From positions 3,297,501-3,361,500 of the forward strand of contig NZ_FO082820.1 of NCBI RefSeq assembly GCF_000967425.1: a DNA stretch of 64,000 bases, in the 5' to 3' direction. The translations under genes and the position numbers were made by a program. Source of the DNA: Pseudorhizobium banfieldiae. Its GTDB lineage: Bacteria > Pseudomonadota > Alphaproteobacteria > Rhizobiales > Rhizobiaceae. The notes under the pieces are model-generated. The model worked only from the letters and a program-made list of their open reading frames with translations. It was not told where the DNA came from and searched no databases. The first letter of the stretch is position 1, and each line of letters starts with the position of its first letter. Below are positions 47,062 to 56,877 of the stretch, in pieces.

Positions 47062-47721
47062 TTGATTCATTTCGAAAACGTCGGCCTCCGTTACGGGATG
47101 GGCCCGGAGATTCTTCGGGACATGACCTTCGACATCCCGAAGAAGTCGTTCCAGTTCCTCACGGGGCCGTCCGGCGCCGGGAAGACGACACTCCTGCGGC
47201 TGCTCTTCATGTCGCTGCAGCCGACCCGCGGCCTGATCCGCATGTTCGGGCGCGACCTGTCGCAGATACCCCGCAACGAGTTGCCGATGCTGCGCCGGCG
47301 CGTCGGCATCGTGTTCCAGGATTTCCGCCTGCTCGACCACCTGACCACCTACGAGAACGTCGCGCTTCCGTTGCGCGTGCGGGGAAAGCAGGAAGTCAGC
47401 TATCGCAACGACGTCATCGAACTCCTCAAATGGGTGGGTCTCGGGGAGCGTATCAACGTCCTGCCACCCGTCCTGTCCGGGGGAGAGAAGCAGCGCGCGG
47501 CGATCGCCCGCGCCCTGATCGATCGTCCCGAAATCCTGCTGGCCGACGAGCCGACGGGCAACGTCGATCCGCCCATGGCCAAGCGGCTTCTCTCGCTCTT
47601 CCTCGAACTCAACCGTCTGGGCACCGCTGTCGTGATCGCAACCCATGACCTCGCGCTGATGGATCAGGTTGATGCGCGTCGCATGATCCTGACGGAAGGG
47701 CAGCTCGACATCTATGAATGA
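47062..47721 (+). CDS. ftsE: Cell division ATP-binding protein FtsE
   Basis: 219 residues from a TTG start (TTG ATT CAT TTC GAA), the family N-terminus being MIHFENVGLRYG. ABC ATPase: Walker A GPSGAGKTTLLRL, Q-loop FQDFRLLDHLTTYENV, signature LSGGEKQRAAIARAL, Walker B EILLADEPTGNVD. With FtsX it regulates peptidoglycan hydrolases at the division site. The ftsX start lies inside its last codons (8-base overlap), so translation is coupled. No strong ribosome-binding site precedes the TTG, suggesting low expression. Confidence 0.95.
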   Translation: MIHFENVGLRYGMGPEILRDMTFDIPKKSFQFLTGPSGAGKTTLLRLLFMSLQPTRGLIRMFGRDLSQIPRNELPMLRRRVGIVFQDFRLLDHLTTYENVALPLRVRGKQEVSYRNDVIELLKWVGLGERINVLPPVLSGGEKQRAAIARALIDRPEILLADEPTGNVDPPMAKRLLSLFLELNRLGTAVVIATHDLALMDQVDARRMILTEGQLDIYE

Positions 47722-48721
47722 GATGACCCGCTCCCATCCCGCACCAAGGCCGACGCAGCAGCGTGCTGCGATGCGTGTTCGGCCAACGGCTCCCATTTTG
47801 CCACCCTCCAATATTCAGGGCAATGCGCTGATTGTCGTCATCGCGATCATGGCCTTCCTCGCCTGCCTGACCTTCGGCGCCGTCAGCATGGTTCGGGCGA
47901 CCGCCGCAGGCTGGCAAAGCCAGATCTCCCGGGAGATCACCATCCAGATCAAGCCCGCGGAAGGGCTGGACATGGATGCGGCCCTGCAGAAAGCCAAGGA
48001 TCTTGCGCTCGGCTTTGTCGGCACCGAGGCGGGAACGATACTGGACGATGGCGCAACGGCGCGACTTCTGGAGCCTTGGCTCGGTGCCGGGCTCGATCTC
48101 AAGGAACTGCCGGTTCCGCGACTGGTGGTCATCACCATCGATGAAGAGAACCCGCCCGATTTCGCCGAGATGCGGGAATTGCTGGCGCAGGAACTCCCCG
48201 AGGCCTTCCTCGACGATCACCGCACCTGGGTCGACCGGCTCGTCTCCATGGCGAGCACTACGGTGATGATTGGAACCGGTGTCCTGGTCCTTGTCTTCAC
48301 GGCCATGGTCCTTACCGTGGTCTTTGCCACCCGCGGCGTGATCGCCGGCAATCGCCACATCGTCGAGGTTCTTCATTTCGTCGGAGCCGAAGGCGGCTTC
48401 GTGGCGCGGGAATTCCAGAAGCATTTCCTCAAGATCAGCCTGAAGGGATCGGCCGCCGGGAGCGCACTGGCAGCAGTCCTGTTTGCCACCTTGGGGATCT
48501 GGCAGACGAACGCCCGTGCGACGCCCGAAAGCGACCAGGCAATGGCCCTCTTCGGAACGTTCTCGCTGGGATGGAGCGGCTATCTGGGCATCGTTGCGAC
48601 AATGGTCGTCATCGCCCTCCTGACGACACTGACAGCACGCCTGACGGTGATGCGCACGATCGACGAAATCGACCTCATACGCTCGGATCCGGCGAGATCC
48701 GACGGCCTTCCGGCGTCGTGA
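47714..48721 (+). CDS. ftsX: Cell division protein FtsX
   Basis: 335 residues with four membrane helices: about 37-57 (LIVVIAIMAFLACLTFGAV), 190-215, 240-265 region and 285-310, the periplasmic loop lying between the first two as expected. The N-terminal 35 residues are cytoplasmic and Pro/Arg-rich. Residues VFATRGVIAGNRHIVEVLHFVGA form the conserved coupling region to FtsE. It overlaps ftsE by eight bases. Confidence 0.95.
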   Translation: MNEMTRSHPAPRPTQQRAAMRVRPTAPILPPSNIQGNALIVVIAIMAFLACLTFGAVSMVRATAAGWQSQISREITIQIKPAEGLDMDAALQKAKDLALGFVGTEAGTILDDGATARLLEPWLGAGLDLKELPVPRLVVITIDEENPPDFAEMRELLAQELPEAFLDDHRTWVDRLVSMASTTVMIGTGVLVLVFTAMVLTVVFATRGVIAGNRHIVEVLHFVGAEGGFVAREFQKHFLKISLKGSAAGSALAAVLFATLGIWQTNARATPESDQAMALFGTFSLGWSGYLGIVATMVVIALLTTLTARLTVMRTIDEIDLIRSDPARSDGLPAS

Positions 48722-48786
48722 CGCATGGGTAGAGGCTGGAGACAAAACCCTGTTCATGACGTGGGACTCGGTCTATTCACTTTCGC

Positions 48787-49524
48787 ATGAGCACGACTCG
48801 TCCATCGAAGGGGGAACGCCTGCCTGATACTCCGCGCAGACGTGTGGCAACGCAGCTTTTCTCCCGGAGCAGCAGGCTGAGGCGGGCTGCGCGCTGGATC
48901 ATCACCGGTTCTCTGGTTGTGATTGCAACGATCCTGGGCGGCTTCCTCTGGTTCGCCGACTCGGTCGCCTCGCTGCAGCCACCGGAGGGGGTGAAGGCCG
49001 ACGCAATAGTCGTGCTGACGGGTGGCTATCAGCGCATCGACCAGGCCATGGGCCTGTTGCGTGACGGAGCGGGAAAACGGCTGCTGATCTCTGGCGCGCA
49101 CCCTTCCACCAGTCGGGCACAGATCCAGAAGATGACGCAGACTCCACCCGATCTTTTCTCGTGCTGCGTCGACATCGGCTATGACGCTATCGACACGATC
49201 GGCAATGCCAACGAGATATCACGCTGGATTAATGACAACGGCTTCGCCACCGTACTGGTGGTCACCCAGAACTATCACATGCCCCGCAGCCTTCACGAAC
49301 TGCGCCGGGCCGATCCGGTGACCGACTTCATCCCTTATCCGGTGGTGAATTCCGACCTGACCCGCAAGGCCTGGTTCGCTGAGCCGGACGTGGTCCGCAC
49401 TATGATGCAGGAATATGTGAAGGTCCTCGCGGCGAACATGCGGGACTGGGTCGGGCTCGGCCACCGCACCGGCCTGCGTACCGGAGAGAAATCGGAAGCG
49501 TCAGGTTTCAAGGCAACGCTCTGA
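48787..49524 (+). CDS. YdcF/SanA-type DUF218 protein
   Basis: 245 residues. A basic N-terminus and one helix (about 38-58) anchor a periplasmic DUF218 domain with ADAIVVLTGGYQRIDQAM, LLISGAHPST, and VVTQNYHMPRSLHELRR. Related proteins (ElyC, SanA, YdcF) act in envelope or lipid-carrier metabolism, and the neighbours ftsEX and plsC agree with an envelope role. It follows ftsX by 65 bases. The precise reaction is unknown. Confidence 0.9.
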   Translation: MSTTRPSKGERLPDTPRRRVATQLFSRSSRLRRAARWIITGSLVVIATILGGFLWFADSVASLQPPEGVKADAIVVLTGGYQRIDQAMGLLRDGAGKRLLISGAHPSTSRAQIQKMTQTPPDLFSCCVDIGYDAIDTIGNANEISRWINDNGFATVLVVTQNYHMPRSLHELRRADPVTDFIPYPVVNSDLTRKAWFAEPDVVRTMMQEYVKVLAANMRDWVGLGHRTGLRTGEKSEASGFKATL

Positions 49525-49612
49525 GCCCCGCCCGCCTTCCATACTTGCATCTGGCCGCTTTTGCTGCCGGCCGTTCTCGTGTAGGCAGCCTTGGTCCACG
49601 AGGAAATCCTGC

Positions 49613-50416
49613 ATGCTGATGGTTCGCTCCATCCTGTTCAACATGGCATTCTACGCCAACCTCATCCTTCAGATGATCGTCCTGACGCCGGTCTACTTCG
49701 CCCTGCCGCGCAAGAAGGCGTTCCGGATCCCCAAGAACTGGGCACTCTCCAATCACTGGCTGATGGAGAAGATCGTCGGCACGACCTTCGAGATCGAGGG
49801 ACTGGAGAATATTCCGGAAGGCGGTTGCATTTTCGCGCCCAAGCACCAGTCCTTCTGGGACACCTTCGCGCTCCTCCCCTGGCAGAAGGACCCGGTCTAC
49901 ATCCTCAAGCGCGAACTGCTGTGGATCCCGCTCTTCGGCTGGTACGTGATGAAGCAGCGGATGATCCCGGTCAACCGCGGCGCCCGCGGCAAGGTGATGG
50001 TGGGCGTGATGGAGCGCACGAAGCAGGAGATGAACAACGGGCGCCAGCTCATCATCTACCCCGAGGGAACCCGCCGTCCGCCAGGTGCCGAGCCGCAATA
50101 TCGCTATGGCATTGCCCGCATCTATCGCGACATTCAGGTTCCGGTCGTGCCGATCGCCATGCATCCCGGGCTGTTCTGGCCGCGGCGCCGCTCGGTCCGC
50201 TTCCCGGGCCATTTCAAAGTGCGAATTCTTCCGGCGATCGAGCCGGGTCTTGACCCCGACACATTCTATCAGACGCTGATCGACCGGCTGGAGAAGGCAA
50301 GCGACGAACTTCTCGTCGAAACGGTGGAGGCCAATCCGCACCTCAAGCTACCGCCGACCGCCGTGAAGCGCCTCGCGGAACTGCGGGAGCAACAGGCGGA
50401 CATCGGCCCGGCTTGA
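49613..50416 (+). CDS. plsC: 1-acyl-sn-glycerol-3-phosphate acyltransferase
   Basis: 267 residues. Makes phosphatidic acid from lysophosphatidic acid at the inner membrane. HX4D motif in FAPKHQSFWDTFAL (near residue 80), the second motif IPVNRGARGK and the third LIIYPEGTRRPPGA are present; an N-terminal helix (8-28) anchors it. GAGGAAA is eight bases before the ATG; an ATG two codons later is an alternative. Confidence 0.96.
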   Translation: MLMVRSILFNMAFYANLILQMIVLTPVYFALPRKKAFRIPKNWALSNHWLMEKIVGTTFEIEGLENIPEGGCIFAPKHQSFWDTFALLPWQKDPVYILKRELLWIPLFGWYVMKQRMIPVNRGARGKVMVGVMERTKQEMNNGRQLIIYPEGTRRPPGAEPQYRYGIARIYRDIQVPVVPIAMHPGLFWPRRRSVRFPGHFKVRILPAIEPGLDPDTFYQTLIDRLEKASDELLVETVEANPHLKLPPTAVKRLAELREQQADIGPA

Positions 50417-50438
50417 GCCTAGCGGCTGCCGGCTGCCG

Positions 50439-50972
50439 CTAGTCCACATCGACTATCCTGCTCACGCCTTCCAGCCAGTGGTCGCGTATTCCCATCTCGC
50501 GCAGGTGGGAGACGGTATTGAGGACATAGGCTGGGTTGGGGCCGGACTTGCCGACGGCGCTGCGGACGATCTCGGCAGCCTCCCGCGCGTCCAATACCCC
50601 GGCATACTGAGCGTGCTGCCGGTCGACCACATATCCCAGCGCCCTGACCTGTCGCCGGTCCCCCAGCATTGCGGGCAGAAAACGCTCCTTGTAGACATGC
50701 GTGACCAGTTCCCGGGCGCGCAGGTAGGCGAGCACCTCGGCGCGTTCCTCGCTCCGGACGCGGAATGCCATGCCGCGGCAGGACCCGCCACGGTCCAGCC
50801 CCAGGACCAGACCCGGTCGCTCCGGCGTGCCCCGATGGACGTGGGAGCGGACGCAGAGCGAGCGGCGGTAACCGAAGATATGCGCCTCCGCCTTCTCCTC
50901 GAAGGGGAAGCCCGGGTTCCACATGAGCGACCCGTAGCCAAACACCCAAAATTCGTCCATATCCGGCGCCAT
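50439..50972 (-). CDS. ChaC-like gamma-glutamylcyclotransferase
   Basis: 177 residues. FWVFGYGSLMWNPGF is the ChaC/GGCT signature (YGSL phosphate-binding-like loop), followed by the general acid Glu region (ERFLPAML) and VDRQHAQYAGVL. Such enzymes cleave glutathione to 5-oxoproline and Cys-Gly. A second ATG four codons in (MDEFW) is possible. The gene is monocistronic on the minus strand, convergent with plsC and divergent from the DUF2125 gene. Confidence 0.93.
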   Translation of the reverse strand: MAPDMDEFWVFGYGSLMWNPGFPFEEKAEAHIFGYRRSLCVRSHVHRGTPERPGLVLGLDRGGSCRGMAFRVRSEERAEVLAYLRARELVTHVYKERFLPAMLGDRRQVRALGYVVDRQHAQYAGVLDAREAAEIVRSAVGKSGPNPAYVLNTVSHLREMGIRDHWLEGVSRIVDVD

Positions 50973-51025
50973 GCGTTCCCGTCAGCGTCGTTCGCGCTAC
51001 ATCCGGCCACCTTTGGGAGAACATC

Positions 51026-52036
51026 ATGGCAGCGTCAAGCCGATCCGCTATCGCCAGGAGAGTTTGGCTTCTCGCGCTCTCGATCGTTCTGGTCATCGCC
51101 ATCTACACCGGCGGCTGGTTCTATGCGGCATCGGCTCTGAAGGAGCGAACGCTTGCGCTGTTGGGCAGCAAAGAGGCTGATGGAGTAACCGTCGAATGCC
51201 TGGATGCGTCCTATCGGGGCTATCCGTTCCGGATCGGCCTGTTCTGCTCCCGCGTCAACCTCGACGATCGCACCCACGGCATTTCGGCGACGCTCGGCGC
51301 GCTTCGTTCCGCTGCGCAGGTCTACGACCCAGGCCATATCGTCTGGGAAGTCGATGGACCCGCGGAAGTAAGGACAAGCCACGGTCTGTCCGTGTCATCG
51401 AACTGGAAAAACCTGCAATCGAGCCTGGTGGCGAATGATGGCCGGTTAGAGCGCAGCTCGACGGTGATACAGCAGGTGGCCACGAGCCTCGTCTCCACTG
51501 CCGCGGGGCAAGCGCTGAACGTTGCAGCAGACAGGACGGAGGTCCATCTGCGCCAGAATGGCAACGATCTGGACGCGGCACTCAGTCTCCAGAATGTCAC
51601 GGCAACGGGAGAGGGACTGGCAGAGGTATCGTTGCCGGCAGGATCGGCCGTGGTCGACGTGACGCTTGTCGGACGTGCCGGCATGGTGGACGGCACGGAT
51701 CCCAGCGGCCTTGCCCTCTATGGCACGGAAGGTGAGATGCGCAGGCTGGCCGTCGATCTTGGCGAGGGACGGCTCGTCACCGTGACAGGCCCCTTCTCCA
51801 TTGATGGAGAGGGCTATCTGTCGGGTCGATTGAAGGTGCAGGTGGAGCAGATCGACGCGTGGCGCGACAGTGTTGCAGCGGCGTTCCCGGATATCGAGCC
51901 TGTCCTGAGGACCGTTTCCGGCATGCTCTCGGCCTTGACCGGAGGTGGCCAGAGCGCATCGATCGATCTGACGATCGAGCGCGGCAAGGTGCTGGCGGGC
52001 GGTTTCATTCCAATCGGCGAGATCCCGCCGATCTGA
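51026..52036 (+). CDS. DUF2125 family protein
   Basis: 336 residues, GGGAG upstream. One N-terminal helix (about 12-33) followed by a large periplasmic beta-rich domain: DASYRGYPFRIGLFCSRVNL is the DUF2125 hallmark and SIDGEGYLSGRLKVQVEQIDAW the second. The tail ends in IDLTIERGKVLAGGFIPIGEIPPI-like residues, resembling AsmA-type repeated strands. Common in alphaproteobacteria near tyrC; function unknown, an envelope lipid role is possible. Confidence 0.9.
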   Translation: MAASSRSAIARRVWLLALSIVLVIAIYTGGWFYAASALKERTLALLGSKEADGVTVECLDASYRGYPFRIGLFCSRVNLDDRTHGISATLGALRSAAQVYDPGHIVWEVDGPAEVRTSHGLSVSSNWKNLQSSLVANDGRLERSSTVIQQVATSLVSTAAGQALNVAADRTEVHLRQNGNDLDAALSLQNVTATGEGLAEVSLPAGSAVVDVTLVGRAGMVDGTDPSGLALYGTEGEMRRLAVDLGEGRLVTVTGPFSIDGEGYLSGRLKVQVEQIDAWRDSVAAAFPDIEPVLRTVSGMLSALTGGGQSASIDLTIERGKVLAGGFIPIGEIPPI

Positions 52037-52038
52037 CG

Positions 52039-52968
52039 CTATTTCTTGGCGTCCAGTGCATGGCGCCCGAAGTCCGGAGCATCCACGTCCTGGCCGGCCT
52101 CGATGATCGAGCGGCGTACGGCGCGCGTCCGGGTGAAGAGGTCGAACAGCTTGTCGCCCTCGCCCCAGCGGATCGCCCGCTGCAGATAGGCAAGGTCTTC
52201 CGAAAACCGCGCCAGCATTTCCAGGATCGCATCCTTGTTATGCAGGCAGACATCGCGCCACATGGTGGGGTCGGAGGCCGCAAGACGCGTGAAGTCGCGG
52301 AAACCGGAGGCGGAATACTTGATGACTTCCGATTCCGTCACCGTTTCGAGGTCATCCGCCGTGCCGACGATATTGTAAGCGATGATATGCGGCAGGTGCG
52401 AGACGATGGCGAGCACCTTGTCATGGTGCTGGGGATCCATCTCGTCGATCCGCGACCCCAAGGCGGTCCAGAAGGCTTTGAGCTTCTCCATTGCCTGCGG
52501 GTCGGTGTCGGGCAAGGGCGTGAAGATGCACCAGCGGCCGCGAAAGAGGCCGGCAAAACCGGCATCCGGACCGGACTTCTCCGTTCCTGCCAACGGGTGG
52601 CCCGGAATGAAGTGGACGCCTTGCGGCATGTGCGGGGCCATCTGCGCAATGACCGAAGCCTTGGTCGAGCCGACATCGGTGATGATTGCTCCGGGCTTCA
52701 GGTTGGGCGCGATCTGCCTCGCCACCTCTTCCGAGGCACCCACCGGAACGGACACGACTACCAGATCGGCGCCACGCACCGCCTCTGCCGCTGAAGCGAC
52801 GTAGGCCGTCCCAAGCCCTAGTTCCTCGGCCCGCCGCAGCGTCTCCGGACTCCGCGTCGAGATGACAACCTCCTTTGCCAGCCCGAGCTCCTTCACGTCG
52901 CGGGCGATCGAAGAGCCGATAAGGCCGATGCCGATCAGCGCGATCCGGTCGAATACGCCATCCGTCAT
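52039..52968 (-). CDS. tyrC: Prephenate/arogenate dehydrogenase
   Basis: 309 residues. Oxidative decarboxylation step of tyrosine synthesis. The NAD(P)-binding motif is [19 protein letters not shown] (residues 8-26); [17 protein letters not shown] and [17 protein letters not shown] carry the catalytic His. Its start overlaps the hisC stop by four bases. It lacks the ACT regulatory domain found in longer TyrA proteins. Confidence 0.96.
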   Translation of the reverse strand: MTDGVFDRIALIGIGLIGSSIARDVKELGLAKEVVISTRSPETLRRAEELGLGTAYVASAAEAVRGADLVVVSVPVGASEEVARQIAPNLKPGAIITDVGSTKASVIAQMAPHMPQGVHFIPGHPLAGTEKSGPDAGFAGLFRGRWCIFTPLPDTDPQAMEKLKAFWTALGSRIDEMDPQHHDKVLAIVSHLPHIIAYNIVGTADDLETVTESEVIKYSASGFRDFTRLAASDPTMWRDVCLHNKDAILEMLARFSEDLAYLQRAIRWGEGDKLFDLFTRTRAVRRSIIEAGQDVDAPDFGRHALDAKK

Positions 52969-54074
52969 GCGCTGCGACCCATGAATTCGCCAAGGGTCTC
53001 GATGACGCCGCGGTTCGCCTCCTCCGATCCGACCGTCATGCGTAGCGCGTTCGGGAAGCCGTAGCCCTTCACCGCCCGCAGGATATAGCCACGGCTGGTG
53101 AGAAAGGCGTCGGCATCCTCGGCCCGCTTGCCGTCGATATCGGGGAAATGGATGAGAAGAAAGTTCGTGACCGAAGGGGTGACCGTGAGGCCGATCGCCT
53201 CGAACGCGTGCGCCAGCTTGCCGAGCCAGAGGTTGTTGTGCTCGACCGCCTTTTCGATGAAGCCCTGGTCGCGGATGGCGGCGGCACCGGCGGCAATCGC
53301 CGGGGCGTTCATGTTGAACGGGCCGCGCACCCGGTTCAGAGCGTCGATGATGGCGGCTGGCGCATACATCCAGCCGATGCGAAGGGCAGCCAGGCCATAG
53401 GCCTTGGAGAAGGTGCGGGTCATCACGACGTTGCGGCTGCCGGAGACGAGTTCAAGCCCAGCCTCGTAATCGTTGCGGCGGACATATTCCGCATAGGCCG
53501 CGTCGAGCACCAGAACGACGTTCTTCGGCAGCCTGGCCTGGAGGCGTCGGATCTCCGACACCGGCACATAGGTTCCGGTCGGATTGCCGGGATTGGCGAT
53601 GAAGACGATCTTCGTCCTGTCCGTGACTGCGGCCAGGATCGCGTCGACATCGACGCGGCAATCCTTCTCCTTGACGACGACGGGCGTGGCACCCGCCGCG
53701 ATGATCTGGATCTTGTAGACGAGGAAGCCGTGCTCGGTAATGATGCCTTCGTCGCCTGACCCCAGGTAGACATGGCAGAGAAGGCCAAGCAGCTCGTCCG
53801 AACCGTTGCCGCAGAGGATGTTGGCCGCGTTGAGTCCGTGCACGGCGGCGATGGCCTGCCGGAGTTCGGTTGCCTGGCCGTCAGGGTAGATCTCCAGATG
53901 GTCCGCCGCGCCCTTGAACGCTTCGATCGCCTTTGGGCTGGCCCCAAGAGGAGTTTCGTTCGACGAGAGCTTGAAGACGCGTGCGACGCCCGGAGCATGT
54001 TCCTTGCCCGGCACATAGGCGGCAATGTCCAGGATGCCAGGACGGGGAACAGGCTCGTTGACGACGATGCTCAT
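52965..54074 (-). CDS. hisC: Histidinol-phosphate/aromatic aminotransferase
   Basis: 369 residues. Aminotransferase class I/II with the PLP Lys in [18 protein letters not shown] (near residue 225) and [20 protein letters not shown]. Fusion of its reading with tyrC (4-base overlap) suggests it serves aromatic amino-acid as well as histidine synthesis, as known for HisC homologs in Rhizobiales. It is preceded by a methyltransferase gene 78 bases upstream on the same strand. Confidence 0.95.
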   Translation of the reverse strand: MSIVVNEPVPRPGILDIAAYVPGKEHAPGVARVFKLSSNETPLGASPKAIEAFKGAADHLEIYPDGQATELRQAIAAVHGLNAANILCGNGSDELLGLLCHVYLGSGDEGIITEHGFLVYKIQIIAAGATPVVVKEKDCRVDVDAILAAVTDRTKIVFIANPGNPTGTYVPVSEIRRLQARLPKNVVLVLDAAYAEYVRRNDYEAGLELVSGSRNVVMTRTFSKAYGLAALRIGWMYAPAAIIDALNRVRGPFNMNAPAIAAGAAAIRDQGFIEKAVEHNNLWLGKLAHAFEAIGLTVTPSVTNFLLIHFPDIDGKRAEDADAFLTSRGYILRAVKGYGFPNALRMTVGSEEANRGVIETLGEFMGRSA

Positions 54075-54152
54075 GGGAACGACCTTCTGAAGGGTACCGG
54101 AACCGGCGGATAATGCTGTCGCATTAAAGCCGAAACCGGTCTTTGTCGAGGG

Positions 54153-54920
54153 TCAGGCCACGGCCCCGCAGCCATCTGCGCCATCCCGTGTGGTCGGCAC
54201 GCCCTGCGGCGCGAGGACCGGAACGAAGACGCGCCGGGACGCCCGCGCAGCCACCGGCAGCCCCTGGTAAAGGCGCTTCTGCGCCTCGACGATGATGATG
54301 CCGGAAAAGACCGGCCAGAACCGACGGCCCATCCGCTCGATCACGTTCCGGAACCGCAGCACGGTCCTGATCCGCGACGGTGGAAAGAACAGTGCCTCGG
54401 CGCTCGCGGCAGGCGTGAAGTTCGTCTCCCGCAGCAGCAGGCTCAACTGCCGGCGCGAATAGGGCCGGCCCGACCCGAAAGGCGTGTGCTCCATTCGGGC
54501 CCAGACGCCACGCCGATTGGGCACAACGATGATGAGCCGGCCGCCTGGCGCAAGAATGCGCCACAACTCCTTCAATGTCTCGCGCGGATTCTCGGCGAAC
54601 TCGAGAGAGTGCACCATCAGAACGCGATCGATCGACGCGTCGGGCAGCGGCAGTTCCTCGTCGAAGACGAGCGCCGTTGCCGAGAGTTCGCCGGACGGCC
54701 AGTTCACGGCACCTTGCCCGGCAGGCATGAAGGCGAAGGTGCGCTCGGTATCGGCCCGGAAGCGGTCGAGATAGGGAACCGCATAGCCCAGACCGACGAG
54801 CCGCTCCTCTGGAAGCCGCGCCCAGAGAGAGGAGAGCGCGAAGCTGATGGACTGCTCCGCAAGGCGGCCCAGCTGGGAATGGTAGAACTCACGGAGATCG
54901 ACGATATCTGTATGCATCAC
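54153..54920 (-). CDS. Class I SAM-dependent methyltransferase
   Basis: 255 residues from MMHTDIVDLREFYHS (or the second Met). Features of methyltransferase family 11: SALVFDEELPLPDASIDRVL-like acidic loop (LVFDEELPLPDASIDRVLM) and WRILAPGGRLIIVVPNRRG. The usual GxGxG is replaced by LVGLGYAVPYLDRF. The C-terminus is variable. In rhizobia it lies between gloB and hisC, divergent from gloB by 86 bases. Substrate unknown; occasional annotation as a gloB-linked methyltransferase is by position only. Confidence 0.88.
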   Translation of the reverse strand: MMHTDIVDLREFYHSQLGRLAEQSISFALSSLWARLPEERLVGLGYAVPYLDRFRADTERTFAFMPAGQGAVNWPSGELSATALVFDEELPLPDASIDRVLMVHSLEFAENPRETLKELWRILAPGGRLIIVVPNRRGVWARMEHTPFGSGRPYSRRQLSLLLRETNFTPAASAEALFFPPSRIRTVLRFRNVIERMGRRFWPVFSGIIIVEAQKRLYQGLPVAARASRRVFVPVLAPQGVPTTRDGADGCGAVA

Positions 54921-55006
54921 AAAAATGCTAGCAGAGAGCGGTTGGACATCATAGCCGGAGCGTCTACATTCGCTCGCGGCGCCATCTTTGCAACGGGGAC
55001 AGCATC

Positions 55007-55777
55007 ATGAAGCCGCTGGAGATCGAAGTCTTTCAATGCCGCAGCGACAATTACGGCGTGCTGGTGCACGACCCCGAAGCAGGTCTGACGGCATCGATCG
55101 ATGCTCCGGAGGAACAGCCGATCCTCGATGCACTCTCAAGGCGCGGCTGGACGCTGACCCATATCCTGACCACCCATCATCATACTGATCATGTCGAAGC
55201 CAATCTTGGGCTTAAGGGGCGTTTCCAGCTGGAGATCATCGGCCCTATCAACGAGGCCGTTGCCATACCAGGGTTAGACCGGTCGGTGGAGGATGGTGAC
55301 GAATTCGAATTCGGTGGCCATACCGTCTGCGTGATCGAGACGCCCGGGCATACTGCCGGCCATGTCTGCTACTACTTTCCCGATGATAACGTTCTCTTCG
55401 CTGCCGACACGCTGTTTGCTCTCGGTTGCGGCCGGCTGTTCGAGCGGCCTGCCGCCGACATGTGGCACTCCCTCCAGAAAATCTCCGCGCTGCCGGACGA
55501 GACGGCGGTCTATTTCGGACACGAGTACACCCTCTCGAACGCGCGCTTTGCGCTGACGATCGATCCGGACAATGCGCGGCTTCAGGAGCGGGTTCGGGAG
55601 ATCGAAGCGACCCGCGCGGCAAACCGCTTCACCATCCCAACGACGATCGGCCTGGAGAAGGAGACCAATCCTTTCCTGCGCGCCACCGATCTGGCCGTCC
55701 GCCGCAACCTCCTGATGGAATCCAGGTCGAACGAGGAAGTGTTCGCGGAGATCCGCAAGCGCAAGGACAGCTTCTAG
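55007..55777 (+). CDS. gloB: Hydroxyacylglutathione hydrolase (glyoxalase II)
   Basis: 256 residues, the standard size. Splits S-lactoylglutathione in methylglyoxal detoxification. Binuclear metal site [14 protein letters not shown] (near residue 57), [24 protein letters not shown], and [15 protein letters not shown] are all present, as is the C-terminal glutathione-binding [13 protein letters not shown] precedes the ATG. Followed after 25 bases by the cupin gene. Confidence 0.97.
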   Translation: MKPLEIEVFQCRSDNYGVLVHDPEAGLTASIDAPEEQPILDALSRRGWTLTHILTTHHHTDHVEANLGLKGRFQLEIIGPINEAVAIPGLDRSVEDGDEFEFGGHTVCVIETPGHTAGHVCYYFPDDNVLFAADTLFALGCGRLFERPAADMWHSLQKISALPDETAVYFGHEYTLSNARFALTIDPDNARLQERVREIEATRAANRFTIPTTIGLEKETNPFLRATDLAVRRNLLMESRSNEEVFAEIRKRKDSF

Positions 55778-55802
55778 TCCTCCTCGAACAGGCGAGACCC
55801 TC

Positions 55803-56228
55803 ATGGATCCGCAGGACATCATCCGCATCCTCGGCATGCAGCCTCATCCCGAAGGCGGCTGGTACAAGGAGACCTTCCGCGACCCCACCGGCGGCAGGCG
55901 CGGCCATTCGACCGCTATCTACTACCTGCTTCAGGCAGGGGAGCGCTCCCACTGGCACCGGGTACGCGATGCCGCCGAGATCTGGCACTACCACGCCGGC
56001 AATCCGCTGCGCCTGCGGATATCCCTTGATGGCGTCGACCTGGACACGGTGACGCTCGGTCCGGACATCTTGAAGGGCGAGCGGCCGCAGGCGATCGTCC
56101 CGGCAGGTGCGTGGCAGGCGGCAGAGACCCTTGGCGCCTATACCCTTGTCGGCTGCACTGTCGCTCCGGGCTTCGACTTCGACGCCTTCGAGATGGCACC
56201 ACCCGGCTGGGAGCCGGGATCAGGCTGA
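55803..56228 (+). CDS. Cupin superfamily DUF985 protein
   Basis: 141 residues. LGMQPHPEGGWYKETFRD and the metal-coordinating SHWHRVRDAAEIWHYHAG are characteristic of the DUF985 cupins (yeast YML079w-like), small epimerase- or isomerase-like folds with unknown substrate. Cotranscribed with gloB by position. The last nine bases overlap the lysoplasmalogenase gene on the other strand. Confidence 0.92.
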   Translation: MDPQDIIRILGMQPHPEGGWYKETFRDPTGGRRGHSTAIYYLLQAGERSHWHRVRDAAEIWHYHAGNPLRLRISLDGVDLDTVTLGPDILKGERPQAIVPAGAWQAAETLGAYTLVGCTVAPGFDFDAFEMAPPGWEPGSG

Positions 56229-56867
56229 CGGCAGGCCGGCGACGGCGAGGGTGAACACCAGCTGTGCGACATAGTAGGTCGCCCACACGAAGTTGCGCAG
56301 CAGCCGACCGGGCGGCGCGCCGGCGCCGACGAGGAATTTCTCCGCAGCAAGAGCCGTGTCGGAGGAGAGAAAAAGGGCCGCTCCGAGAAATACAGCGGCA
56401 TCCGCGACGGACAGCGCGGTAAAGCCCATTGCGCCGATCACGAGCCCATAGATGGCGACGGGCATGGCCAATGGACCAGCCGGCTGCCACAGGACGAGGA
56501 TCAGTGCCGGAACCAGGATCGCCAGCGCAGCGGCACTGCCGATCCGCCACGCCTCGCCTAGGATGAGGCTCGGCTCCGCCATCGGCCAGAACAGCGCGAC
56601 GTAGGCAATGTGCGACAGAAGAAAGGAGACGAGCCCAGCGATAAATGCGCGCTCACCATCATAGGCCAGGCAAAGATCACCGAGCGCTCCAAGGAAAAGC
56701 GCCATCACCAGCCAGGTGGCCCCGCCGGCCGCCAGCGCATAGACCGCGAGAAGGAGCACCGACGCAGTCTTCAAGGCCGCCCGACGATGGCTTGCAGGCT
56801 TTCCCAGAAGGCGGAAATAGAGAAGCGCCAGCAGAAGTGAGAGAATGAGAACCGGCACGTCCAGCAT
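56220..56867 (-). CDS. Lysoplasmalogenase (YhhN/TMEM86 family)
   Basis: 215 residues with about seven or eight helices. GDLCLAYDGERAFIAGLVSFLLSHIAYV and DAAVFLGAALFLSSDTALA carry the conserved Asp residues of the YhhN family, which hydrolyses vinyl-ether lysolipids in animals; bacterial substrates are unclear. It starts 11 bases after the EamA stop and is probably cotranscribed with it. Confidence 0.9.
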   Translation of the reverse strand: MLDVPVLILSLLLALLYFRLLGKPASHRRAALKTASVLLLAVYALAAGGATWLVMALFLGALGDLCLAYDGERAFIAGLVSFLLSHIAYVALFWPMAEPSLILGEAWRIGSAAALAILVPALILVLWQPAGPLAMPVAIYGLVIGAMGFTALSVADAAVFLGAALFLSSDTALAAEKFLVGAGAPPGRLLRNFVWATYYVAQLVFTLAVAGLPSA

Positions 56868-56877
56868 CGCGGCGCTG

